From contig CAJTWL010000032.1 in the NCBI GenBank assembly GCA_910579845.1, positions 1 through 22,877 of the forward strand: a stretch of 22,877 nucleotides of DNA, given 5' to 3'. The position numbers were made by a program, and so were the translations under genes. How positions within the stretch are numbered: position 1 is the stretch's first letter; each line of letters starts with the position of its first letter. The notes below the pieces were generated by a model that saw only the letters and a program-made list of their open reading frames with translations, made no database searches and was not told the DNA's origin. This DNA is from an uncultured Muribaculaceae bacterium. Its GTDB lineage: Bacteria > Bacteroidota > Bacteroidia > Bacteroidales > Muribaculaceae. Shown here one piece after another: positions 1 through 8,700 of the stretch.

Positions 1-52
1 ACGCGTAACAATTAAATCGGTTCGAGCAAACGGATTGGCTGCGAATTTGAGG

Positions 53-89
53 TATTATGCAATAAAACATAATGTTTTATTGCATAATA
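53..89. terminator. Perfect 37-bp palindrome, possible terminator
   Basis: Bases 53-70 are the exact reverse complement of 72-89, giving an 18-bp stem around a single central A. The arms are AT-rich. On the plus strand the palindrome is followed within a few bases by a run of five T (about 93-97), so it could end a plus-strand transcript entering from the left. It could equally be a protein-binding palindrome. The function is inferred from shape only. Confidence 0.45.
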
Positions 90-294
90 AATCTTTTTAC
101 TGTACTTTTTCCGAATAGAGATCTTCTCGATTTATTAGCATGAATAGGTTGAGTTTTAAATCCGGAAACACACCTATGTAAGCAATATTCTTCGATACTG
201 ACCTTCAAAACGGTCGGCAAGAAAATTATTGAACCCGATTGAGGTAGCAATATCCGTTATGGATTACTTTTACCGAGGGCGCTGTTATACTGCG

Positions 295-323
295 GTTGGG
301 AATGCGACTTGTCCCCAAGTCGC
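295..323 (+). repeat. REP-like hairpin repeat, copy 1
   Basis: The guide-like sequence GTTGGGAA (295-302) is followed one base later by the stem GCGACTT (304-310), the loop GTCCCC (311-316) and the complementary stem AAGTCGC (317-323). The layout and loop match the copies at 360-388, 12687-12715 and 12765-12795, while the stem sequence differs. This copy points rightward, with its guide on the left. Confidence 0.6.
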
Positions 324-359
324 TAAAATACAGCCAAGCAGATCATCAAATCGCGTATC

Positions 360-388
360 GGGAGTTTGAGACAAACTCCCCTCCCAAG
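360..388 (-). repeat. REP-like hairpin repeat, copy 2
   Basis: Read on the minus strand, CTTGGGAG (388-381) directly abuts an 8-bp stem (380-373 paired with 367-360) around the loop GTCTC (372-368). It faces copy 1 across 36 bases, so the two hairpins converge and the guide sequences lie outside. The stem differs from copy 1, which argues for a structured repeat family rather than simple sequence duplication. Confidence 0.62.
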
Positions 389-475
389 CGTCAGGTTGCC
401 CTCTCATCGACTGGCAAAACCTGCTTGAAAATATCCATCTGCTGTTGCGACAGTCAAACAGTATCACCTGTAAAC

Positions 476-510
476 TTAGAAACTGAAGTAACATTGACTT
501 CAGTTTCTAA
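476..510. repeat. 14-bp perfect inverted repeat
   Basis: Bases 476-489 (TTAGAAACTGAAGT) and 497-510 (ACTTCAGTTTCTAA) are exact reverse complements around the 7-base spacer AACATTG. No clear T tract follows on either strand. It could therefore be a weak bidirectional terminator for the minus-strand ketosynthase operon that ends at 622, or a terminal repeat of a small mobile element. Confidence 0.5.
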
Positions 511-621
511 AAATCACACGCCAAATTTCCAAATATAAATCCGTATTTTATTGAAATAAAACCGGGTGGAGAAAAGTTAATTGAGGAAGGTGCAAAAACT
601 TTAATGAATAAAATTCCTCAT

Positions 622-1845
622 TTATTTCACTTTTTTGATAACGATAGCGCTGTTTGTTCCTCCGAACCCAAATGAATTTGAAAGAATTATATCTATCGGC
701 ATATCCACGGTTTCTTTTGCGATGTTCAGATTCCTGGCATTATCACTCGGCTCATCAAAGTTGATATTGGGTGCCACAAAACTGTTCCGCATCATCAACA
801 CACTATAGACAGCCTCACTTGCTCCTGCCATCCAGCATTCATGCCCCGTCATGGATTTTGTAGAGCTGATAAGTGCTTTCTTGCCACTGAAAAGACGGTC
901 AAGCGCAATAGCTTCATAATCGTCTCCTTGAGGCGTAGATGTGGCATGTGCGTTTATATAATCCACCTCGTCAGGAGTTATACCGGCATCCTCCATAGCT
1001 CTTGTCATCGCTTTTATGGAGCCGTCATCACTGGGCTGGGATATGCCGCCGCCGTTTGAAGAGAATCCGTAACCGACAATCTCGGCAAGGATATCGGCTC
1101 CCCTGGCTACTGCATGATCATAATCTTCAAGAACAAGTGCGGCGGCGCCACCACTCGGAATCAGACCGTCGCGGTTACGGTCAAACGGTCGCGATGCCTT
1201 TTCCGGATCATCCATTCTTACAGAGAATGCATTCAACGCATCAAATGTCGCCATCGAGAAATAGTTTGTCTCTTGAGCGCCACCTGCAAGCACAACATCC
1301 TGCAAACCCTGTTTTATAAGCATATAGGCAATCCCTATCGAATGGGAACCGCTCGCACAAGCAGCACTTATTGTGAAGTTAACTCCCTTTAGGTGAAAAA
1401 TCGTGCTCAGATTCATATTCACCGTAGAGTTCATCGACTGGAATATATATCCGGAACCGATAAGTGCCGAATCGTGCTTTTCAGCCATTATATTTGCCGC
1501 CTCGATAACGGGTTTTGCAGAGGAATCATTGCCGAATATTATACCCACCTCATTCTCTTTAAGATAATCGTCTGTTATTTTGGCTTCTTCAAACGCCTCC
1601 TTTGCAGCCATGTATGCATATTCAGCTTCCTCTGACAAGCCTACCCTGAGACGGCGGTCTATCACCCCTTTAAGTTTCGGGCGTTCCACAATCCCGGTCA
1701 AAGCTGAGCGATAGCCATATTCAAGTCGTTCTTTCTCCAGCCCCACGCCGGATTTGCCATTATATAGGGATTCCTTTACCTCCTCCTTATTCTTCCCGAT
1801 GCAGGACCATATCCCCATTCCGGTTATTACAACTCTTCTACCCAT
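622..1845 (-). CDS. Beta-ketoacyl-ACP synthase, aryl-polyene type (KAS II fold)
   Basis: This 407-residue ketosynthase would catalyse decarboxylative Claisen condensation of an acyl chain with malonyl-ACP in the cytoplasm. The thiolase-fold catalytic set is complete: Cys163 in SAACASG, His300 in NAHATST, Lys330 in STKSMTG and His335 just after it. It is thus a working ketosynthase rather than a chain-length factor. The glycine-rich C-terminal FGFGGTNS is present. I start it at the ATG at 1845, because the frame-opening codon at 1848 is TTG and the ATG overlaps the fabG-like stop by one base (TGATG). It is the last gene of a lyase-reductase-ketosynthase operon. That context, and the unusual GHECWMAGASE around the active-site His, point to aryl-polyene or flexirubin-type synthesis rather than general fatty acid synthesis. 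A housekeeping FabF is the alternative. Confidence 0.85.
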   Translation of the reverse strand: MGRRVVITGMGIWSCIGKNKEEVKESLYNGKSGVGLEKERLEYGYRSALTGIVERPKLKGVIDRRLRVGLSEEAEYAYMAAKEAFEEAKITDDYLKENEVGIIFGNDSSAKPVIEAANIMAEKHDSALIGSGYIFQSMNSTVNMNLSTIFHLKGVNFTISAACASGSHSIGIAYMLIKQGLQDVVLAGGAQETNYFSMATFDALNAFSVRMDDPEKASRPFDRNRDGLIPSGGAAALVLEDYDHAVARGADILAEIVGYGFSSNGGGISQPSDDGSIKAMTRAMEDAGITPDEVDYINAHATSTPQGDDYEAIALDRLFSGKKALISSTKSMTGHECWMAGASEAVYSVLMMRNSFVAPNINFDEPSDNARNLNIAKETVDMPIDIILSNSFGFGGTNSAIVIKKVK

Positions 1846-2570
1846 CAATATAGCCCTCCGTTGATTGAAATTGTTTCGCCTGTAATATAAGAAGATTCAT
1901 TGGATGCCAGAAAGGCAACAAGAGCGGCCACTTCGTCAGCTTCTCCGAAGCGACCCAGCGGGACAAGCTTTTTCAAGCTATCTTCGTCAAGATCCTTTGT
2001 CATATCAGACTTTATGAATCCCGGAGCGACAGCATTGACAGTAACCTTGCGTGCCGCGACTTCCTGAGCAAGTGCTTTCGTCGCTCCTATCAGAGCCGCC
2101 TTTGCCGCAGAGTAGTTTGCCTGTCCGGGAAGACCTTTCAGACCTGACAAAGAGGCAATATTGATAATCCGTCCATACCGTTTTGTCAACATTCCCTTCA
2201 ATACCCGTCTCGTCACGTAAAAGAACCCATTGAGCGTTGTGTCGATCACGTTATGCCATTGTTGCGACTGCATGAAGATCATAAGGTTGTCTTCTCTGAT
2301 CCCGGCATTGTTTACCAATACAGTTATCCGATCTTCCGGATGTTCACTTTCCCATTTTTCAAGAGCCGTATCAACAGACTCCTCCGAACTCACATCAAAA
2401 GGCAATAATTCTGCAACACCGCCATTCCCGACAATCTCATCGGCAACCGCTGTCGCAGCCGATTCATTTGAACGATAATTAATGATTATTCCAAGTCCTT
2501 GCGAAGCGAGGCGTTTGCATATCGCAGCGCCGAGTCCTCGTGATCCCCCTGTAACCAATGCAAAGTTCAT
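1845..2570 (-). CDS. 3-oxoacyl-ACP reductase (SDR, FabG-like)
   Basis: This 241-residue classical short-chain dehydrogenase would reduce the beta-keto group made by the neighbouring ketosynthase, using NAD(P)H. The cofactor-binding TGGSRGLG lies at residues 7-14 and the NNAG motif at 87-90. Asn114, Ser140, Tyr153 and Lys157 form the catalytic tetrad. The length is typical of FabG. Its ATG overlaps the ammonia-lyase stop by four bases (ATGA), and its own stop overlaps the ketosynthase ATG, so the three genes are translationally coupled. The reductase-then-ketosynthase order resembles the end of known aryl-polyene clusters (ApeQ-ApeR order, from memory). The pairing with a tyrosine lyase makes a dedicated pigment role more likely than the essential fatty acid cycle. 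Substrate specificity cannot be read from sequence alone. Confidence 0.87.
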   Translation of the reverse strand: MNFALVTGGSRGLGAAICKRLASQGLGIIINYRSNESAATAVADEIVGNGGVAELLPFDVSSEESVDTALEKWESEHPEDRITVLVNNAGIREDNLMIFMQSQQWHNVIDTTLNGFFYVTRRVLKGMLTKRYGRIINIASLSGLKGLPGQANYSAAKAALIGATKALAQEVAARKVTVNAVAPGFIKSDMTKDLDEDSLKKLVPLGRFGEADEVAALVAFLASNESSYITGETISINGGLY

Positions 2571-4096
2571 GCGTCCAAATATTCTATGATGTTTGTTCGT
2601 AAATATTTTTCAGTTTCCGCCACTTCTTCATAGAAAGGAGTGTCTTCCACGAATTTCGGGCATATGGCACGGATAGCGTCATATTGTTCCCGTGTCTTGG
2701 GAGCGAGTCTGCCCGCCAGATCAAGACAATCTGTTGCCTGAGCAAGTGCGATAAAGAGGATTGACATAACTTGATAAGCATTGTCGATCACTTTCTTACA
2801 TAACAAAGCGGAGTTTGTACCCATACTTACGATATCCTGGTTGTCGTTGTTGTTTGGAATACTGTGTACATAGTTAGGCATTGCCAGTGTCTGGCATTCC
2901 GCCGTTGTAGATGTAGCAGTGAACTGGCATGCCTGCATACCGTAGTTCAAGCCGAGCACACCCATATTCAGGAATGGAGGCAGTATACCATTGATTCTGT
3001 CATGGAACAGATAGTTCAACTGCCGCTCCGCTGTCATGGCAAGACGCACCATCGCTATCTTTACTTTATCCGCTTCGAGTGATATATAATCTCCATGAAA
3101 ATTTCCACCATGATAAATGTTTTGTGTGGTATAATCCACTATCGGATTGTCGCAAGCCGAATTGATTTCATTTTCAAGCACCTCGGATGCATTCTTCAGT
3201 GTATCGAAGATCGGTCCGTAAATCTGCGGAATACAACGGAGAGAATAATATGCCTGTACTTTATGTTCGAAATATGAATCCTTATTCTTAGCAGGATCAT
3301 ACAACTCATGTTCACGTTTCTGAAGATGCCGGCTGCCATCACTTACCTCCCTTAGCCAACGGGCGATCACCTGCTGACCGGGCTGGCGGCGGCACTCATT
3401 CTCCTCGACAGACATATAATCGTCAAACGAATCGGCTATCTCATTGATCCATGCACCTGCAATTGTCGCATATTTCAGGAGATTCTCCGCATGATACTGA
3501 TTGACTATAGAGACACCGGTCATCACCGACGTGCCGTTTGTTACAGAAAGACCCTCACGCACATAAATGCCCATAGGCTCAAGATTATATTCCTTGAAGA
3601 CGTCCGCTGTCGGTCTCCATTCTCCTTTATGATGCACCTTACCCTCACCTATGAGACACAGAGCGATATGTGCAAGCTGAACAAGATCACCACTCGCCCC
3701 CACACTGCCGTGTTGCGGTATGAACGGATAAATCTCCTTGTTGACAAACTCCTGAAGAAGACAGATTACTTTGGGATTGATACCGGACCGCGCCTGAAGG
3801 AATGTGCCTATACGGGCAAGCATCGCAGCCTTTACCTGCATATCAGACAATGGCTCACCTGCTCCCGTGGCATGACTTCTTATTATATTATACTGCAACT
3901 CTTTCAGATGGTTATCATCCACACGCCATTGAGCCATCGGTCCGAAGCCGGTGTTGATACCATATATCACTTTATCAGTTGCAAAATTCTTCAAGAACTC
4001 ATAACACTGCTCAACCCTGTCCATATCTTGTTCGGATACTGACAACTTCTTCCCATTGAACAGAATACCATATATCTCAGACAGTTTCATACTCAT
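2567..4096 (-). CDS. Aromatic amino acid lyase, probably tyrosine ammonia-lyase
   Basis: This 509-residue enzyme belongs to the MIO-dependent HAL/PAL/TAL family and probably deaminates L-tyrosine to p-coumarate. Ala134-Ser135-Gly136 within GSVGASGDLVQ form the MIO cofactor, and Tyr45 in VIYGINTGFG is the usual catalytic tyrosine. The stretches GFGPMAQ, RSHATG, GGNFHGDYISLE, TATSTTAE and HSIPNNNDNQD closely resemble what I recall of the Flavobacterium johnsoniae tyrosine ammonia-lyase, which carries RSH at the selectivity position. No hutU, hutI or other histidine-degradation gene is nearby. p-Coumarate would supply the aryl starter for a polyene made with the coupled reductase and ketosynthase. 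The ATG at 4096 follows a purine-rich GGAGAGGGGGA. A second Met two codons in is possible. Histidine ammonia-lyase is the main alternative. Confidence 0.85.
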   Translation of the reverse strand: MSMKLSEIYGILFNGKKLSVSEQDMDRVEQCYEFLKNFATDKVIYGINTGFGPMAQWRVDDNHLKELQYNIIRSHATGAGEPLSDMQVKAAMLARIGTFLQARSGINPKVICLLQEFVNKEIYPFIPQHGSVGASGDLVQLAHIALCLIGEGKVHHKGEWRPTADVFKEYNLEPMGIYVREGLSVTNGTSVMTGVSIVNQYHAENLLKYATIAGAWINEIADSFDDYMSVEENECRRQPGQQVIARWLREVSDGSRHLQKREHELYDPAKNKDSYFEHKVQAYYSLRCIPQIYGPIFDTLKNASEVLENEINSACDNPIVDYTTQNIYHGGNFHGDYISLEADKVKIAMVRLAMTAERQLNYLFHDRINGILPPFLNMGVLGLNYGMQACQFTATSTTAECQTLAMPNYVHSIPNNNDNQDIVSMGTNSALLCKKVIDNAYQVMSILFIALAQATDCLDLAGRLAPKTREQYDAIRAICPKFVEDTPFYEEVAETEKYLRTNIIEYLDA

Positions 4097-4185
4097 TCCC
4101 CCTCTCCTCTCTGCTTATCCCACAAGCATTCATAAATAAATTTTCTTATTTTACCTCCTTATCTGAAGTGATAAATATATTATTA

Positions 4186-4193
4186 CAAAGTTA
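4186..4193 (-). promoter_or_regulatory. Candidate -7 element for the lyase operon
   Basis: On the minus strand this reads TAACTTTG, an exact match to the Bacteroidetes -7 consensus TAnnTTTG, about 90 bases before the lyase ATG. The expected TTTG about 20 bases upstream is missing; the nearest TTTG (4209-4206) is only 12 bases away. The 5' leader would contain a strong AAGGAGG at 4160-4154 that is far from any start codon. Confidence 0.4.
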
Positions 4194-4255
4194 CGAAATT
4201 TATTCCAAAATACTCCCTTAAATACCAATTTTTCAACATTTGTCAACAAGCTATG

Positions 4256-5614
4256 TCAGTCAGAACTGCCAGACGTATTCTCGGCTATAAAACTTACAAT
4301 ATCAGTAAGGACTGAAGGAGAAATAGTCTGTTCTATTGTGGCATACTCCTCTACATATCCGGTCTGAGCATGCTGCATCAGATGGTTGAGAGAAAGGTAT
4401 TCTTTGACTGTAGCATTTTTTGCCAGCCGGCGCGCCCGCTCGGCGTTTAGGGAGGGTGGCACCTGACAGTCTTTCTCCCCATAAATTATCAGGGAGGGCA
4501 CTGTCAATGTCTTCATATCGGTCTCGGGATCGTAAGCCAGAAACCACATCATCCACGGATTGGAGGGTTCAGACGACATTGCGGCTTTTATCATCTTCCC
4601 TAATTTGCGGGTATCTTCTGAATCCTCATATTGCGGATACAGGTGCTTTATAAGTTCATCCGAAACCGTTGTTTCTCCAGGGTGCTCCAGTTTATATTCC
4701 AGCATGGCTTCCACTCCCCTCTCGAAATCTTCTGCAATATCCTGCGACACACCACTCTTGATAAGAGATATCCTGTTTTGATACGCTATCGTTTTGGTGC
4801 CTTTGACCGACGGTCCTGCCACAGAAATAAGAAAGTCAAGATTGCCCGACTTCGCCGCAAGCATATACCCGATAATTCCGCCCTCGCTGTGTCCTAGCAA
4901 GCCGACCTTACCGAACCGCCTGCTCTCTTTTAGATAATCTACCACCGCCTGCGCATCAGAGGCGAAATCCGCTGTGGTTGCCGACAACACATCTCCGACA
5001 GACTCTCCGACCCCTCGATCGTCATAACGCAACGAAGCGATGCCATAGCGCGCAAGATAATCTGCAATCACAGCAAACGGTTTGTGTTCAAACAGTTCTT
5101 CATCACGATTCTGCTGACCGCTTCCCGAAACCAGGACCACAACCGGTGTGGAGGGATCAGCTTTATCAGGCACAGTCAGAGTTCCTCCAAGAATCACATC
5201 ACCATGCTTTAACGTTACCTTCTCTGTTGTATATGGGAATGGAGCCACAGGAGTCTGAGGTCTCCTTGGCTTATTTTCTCCCGGACAGAGTGTCAAAGGA
5301 ATAATCTTGCCCATCTGCCTGAAAGTCCCGACTATATCTTCTCCGGACAGATGCCCGGAATAATCCATCATCAGCGCAGGGACCTTGAATGCAATGGAAT
5401 CCGAAGACAGATAAAGAGTCTCTCCTTCTATCCCATATGCTCCCTGATCGGGAGAATCAATAATGACCTTGGAGTCCGGACCAATATGAAACACGAGTTT
5501 TAACGACACCCCGGGAGCAACCGCCAGCTTCCCGTTCCAATCCCCTGTAATCCCTTTAGCCGCAACGGCACACAAAGCCGAGACAGCAAGCAATCCGAAT
5601 ATGACCTTTCTCAT
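4256..5614 (-). CDS. Secreted alpha/beta hydrolase with N-terminal beta-sandwich-like domain
   Basis: This 452-residue exported serine hydrolase of unknown substrate is probably an esterase or peptidase-like enzyme. I start it at the ATG at 5614. Codons upstream to 5662 lie inside the terminator of the preceding gene, and the chosen start gives a clean signal peptide (MRKVIFGLLAVSALCAVAA). Residues about 20-110 form a small domain opening with GDWNGKL, of the kind seen before such hydrolases in Bacteroidetes. The hydrolase core follows with LVSGSGQQNRDE (oxyanion region), RYDDRGVGES, the nucleophile Ser243 in GHSEGG, Asp382 in YGEKDCQ and His411 in LNHLMQ. All three catalytic residues are present. 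It stands alone, with a terminator hairpin before it and a 159-base gap after it. I see no good promoter, so it may depend on readthrough. Confidence 0.82.
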   Translation of the reverse strand: MRKVIFGLLAVSALCAVAAKGITGDWNGKLAVAPGVSLKLVFHIGPDSKVIIDSPDQGAYGIEGETLYLSSDSIAFKVPALMMDYSGHLSGEDIVGTFRQMGKIIPLTLCPGENKPRRPQTPVAPFPYTTEKVTLKHGDVILGGTLTVPDKADPSTPVVVLVSGSGQQNRDEELFEHKPFAVIADYLARYGIASLRYDDRGVGESVGDVLSATTADFASDAQAVVDYLKESRRFGKVGLLGHSEGGIIGYMLAAKSGNLDFLISVAGPSVKGTKTIAYQNRISLIKSGVSQDIAEDFERGVEAMLEYKLEHPGETTVSDELIKHLYPQYEDSEDTRKLGKMIKAAMSSEPSNPWMMWFLAYDPETDMKTLTVPSLIIYGEKDCQVPPSLNAERARRLAKNATVKEYLSLNHLMQHAQTGYVEEYATIEQTISPSVLTDIVSFIAENTSGSSD

Positions 5615-5644
5615 TATAAGTAAGTAATAAGCATTTGAATATGG

Positions 5645-5691
5645 TAGAAAAGGCTGTGGCATAAATTTCCATTACACCACGGCCTTTTCTA
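5645..5691 (-). terminator. Strong hairpin terminator after the GLUG gene
   Basis: Bases 5645-5659 and 5677-5691 pair over 15 bp with a single G-U pair, around a 17-base loop. Read on the minus strand, the descending arm ends in CCTTTTCTA, giving the U-rich stretch expected of an intrinsic terminator. It sits 38 bases past the stop of the GLUG protein. The hydrolase frame runs into it upstream, which excludes the longer hydrolase start at 5662. Confidence 0.75.
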
Positions 5692-5728
5692 TACAAAAGA
5701 ATATAAGATATTATAAATCAATATCCTG

Positions 5729-8700
5729 TCACTTGTTTACAAGTTTAAAACTTCGTGAAGTACCGTCCTTATAACGGACAACAACAATATAAGTCTGACC
5801 ATCTCCGGTTTCAGGACGTGATACTCTTATACCTTGAGGTGTAAACCAGATTTCCTCGACCACTTCCAATTCCTCTGATATTATATCTACATTGGAACTC
5901 CGGACATCTACTTTCAAATCAATATCACGGATCAGATTTCCGATTGTAGCCCTGAGAACAGCATCTCCCTTGAAAATCTCAAGGAACGATACAGATCCAT
6001 TCTCTATTTTGGCATTTGCACCAAGCATTGTCCATGTCACACCGACCGGTGTGCCGATCTTGAAATCGGAGGTGACATTATCGGCGTCATCCACACCGCT
6101 GAATACCGGCTGACCGGCATAGAGCAATGCTGTTTCCACTTCTGAAAGACTTTTGAGTACCGGGAAACAATTGGTCCCAGGACTTACAAAAGCATCACCC
6201 GGAATAAGATCACACATCCCCACAAGAGTTTTTTCAACACCTGCAGCAGGTAGTGTCGACTTACAACTGGAGTCAAGCCAGTAACAATTCTCAATCATGG
6301 ATGAATCCCATATCTTGGCATTCTCCACATTTATTCCGACAATAGCTCCGCATGTATCGGCGGGAGCCACTATTTTACCGGCATTGTAACAGCGATTAAG
6401 ATGCAGCTTCTTATTAGTATGAGGATCGCCTACCAGACCACCGATACGAGATACTCCGGTCACACTTCCAAGATTGTAACAGTCGGTATACGTCGCTGTG
6501 GAAATTCCACCCAGACCACCTATTGCGTAACCTGAGGGATTAGCCGAAGCAGACGATATGCCTTGCTGAGTGCAGGATGTTGATATATCTCCGGTATTGA
6601 AACAACGGGTGATCGTCAAGCCTCCCGCATTTCCTGAAGCGGCAGTCAGAGAACCTGTTATGCCACCTACATGGCATCCTGTGGCAATGACATCGCCTGA
6701 ATTCCATGTATCCGTGATTGACATGTTGGCAGCCGAATTGGAACCCATAATGCCACCCACTTTCATCTGGCCCTCAATGACGCCGGTGTTGTAACAACGC
6801 TCAATTGCAGAAAGATTGCCTCCGGACGCTATCAGGCCTCCTATCATCGATGACTTTCCGGAAACTTTCCCGGTGTTGTAACATTCATTAAGGATCAACT
6901 TGGCTTTCTCTGAGAACACTCCCCCTACCGAACCAACCAGACCACCGACAGTAGTACCTTCAGAAGTAATGTTTCCGGTATTGAAACAACGGATTAGAGT
7001 TGTGCCCGGATTTCCCTGTCCGAGGATTCCTGCTGTCCATGCCGCGGCCTGAGTAGAAGTGATGTTGCCGGTATTGGAGCAATCGGTGAAGGTCATAGGG
7101 GCATATCCCGCAGTAGTTACAGATGCGGCTACCAGACCACATACCTTACTTCCTGCCGTAATATCAACAGCGTTATGGCAGTCAGTGAATATATAAGGCT
7201 CCGTAGTGTTTTTATCGCCGTTGGCCATACCTACAAGACCTCCTATTCCGGATGCCTTTGCATTAGTATTGGTAAATGAACCCTTGTTGACACAGTGCAA
7301 AAACTCCGAGGGGAAAGAGCTGCCCACAATACCGCCATAATTCAGCGCACTGGTGGATGTGGAAGTAGAAGCTATGCATCCTTCGAAAGAACAATTGTCA
7401 TATTTCATTCTTACAGTGGATATGGCCACAAAACCTCCGGCAGTACCCTGACTGGTTTTTATCACGGATTTGCTGATACACTCAGTAAATGAACCTCCTA
7501 AGCCCATACCGACAAAACCGCCTGCATTGGCCTTATTGGTAGTCAGTTCCACCTCACTTACACATTTGTCAAACGAGCCGTAACTGCGACCGACCAATCC
7601 ACCTGCGTGGGTAGCAGTAGAATTGATTTTACCCTTTACAGTCAGATTCTTCACTATTCCGGTCTGTCCGAGTATACCTATGAGTCCAAAATACTGGGTA
7701 CTGGTAGATATATCAAAATTCTTGAGAACGTGCCCATTACCGTCAAGCGTACCCATAAATGCAGTCTTACCGTCTGAAGCGATGGAAGACATCTGTAACC
7801 CTGTGAAATCGAGATCTGACTCAAGACGTACAAAACGGTTCTCAAGAGTACTGCAAGTAGCATCTATATAAGAAGCCAGCGCCTGCCAGTCACTTGCCGT
7901 GCGAAGCAGATAAGGAGATTGGGCTGTTCCATCGCCGTCGAGAGGCATGGCGGGAAGCACCTGAAGATCGAATGTCTTGTCATAGACATCAGGGAATGAA
8001 ACGGTAAGAGCCCCCTTGATCAATTCCTTACTTTGCGTTGGAACTATCAGAGTATTATTGGCGATAGAGAAGGGTCCACCCGCATCCACACTCCATACCA
8101 TACCATTTTCCGAAGGTAAGGAAACATTGCCTTGAAGATTGCCTACGGTATGTCCGGCAGGCAGAAGGAAGTAAGCCCGGCGTGCGGCCACAACAGTCGG
8201 TTCAGTTGCAAAAACCTTGACAACAGGATACTTCCCGGCATCAAAGCCCCAAATATCTGTATTGAATCCATCAACCGCATTACCGGATACAAGATCATTG
8301 GTATTCAACCCCTGAGCTCCGGCAATAGGTTTGGATACTGCCGCCTCAAGAGGAAGCATCTGCATATCCCAGATATTCCCGGAAGCAGTAAAAGAAGCCG
8401 AAAGTTCGCCTGCCATCGCTCCAAGATTTACCACATCCGGAGTGGAGACTGTTCCCAAAGCCATATTGTTGACAAGAGTTGGAGTACCGTATGCTCTGCC
8501 GGCTATGCTTCCTACAGTGCTGACATATGCATATGAATGACCGTAGTCTACACAATCCCTGATCGTAAACTTACCTCCGACATTACCGCCAATTCCTCCT
8601 ACATATTTGAATACTGTAGACTTCTCATCCCGTGCCGAACACAATGGAAGAGCCTCCACAAGTCCGGTGTTGACACAACCCTCTACAACGAAGTCTGTGC

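Larger units (their letters stand above)
1..621. other. Gene-free left edge with structured repeats
   Basis: No open frame here has convincing coding character. The two longest open frames (285-494 minus, 296-538 plus) run across hairpin repeats and look accidental. The stretch holds a 37-bp palindrome at 53-89, two REP-like hairpins at 295-323 and 360-388, and a 14-bp perfect inverted repeat at 476-510. A start-less plus frame from 511 to 672 reads like protein but overlaps the end of the ketosynthase gene antisense. It is best seen as a gene desert between the ketosynthase operon and whatever lies to the left. Confidence 0.6.

Noticed and set aside
285..538. Small open frames on both strands
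   Set aside because: They span the REP-like hairpins, have no recognisable domain and show unnatural composition.
2567..4096. Histidine ammonia-lyase (hutH), which would fit a his-rich region
   Set aside because: No hutU, hutI or hutG is nearby. The gene is coupled to a ketoreductase and a ketosynthase, and its motifs resemble flavobacterial tyrosine ammonia-lyase.
5615..5662. Longer hydrolase start giving 16 extra residues
   Set aside because: The extra codons run into the terminator hairpin of the preceding gene and would precede a clear signal peptide that begins at 5614.
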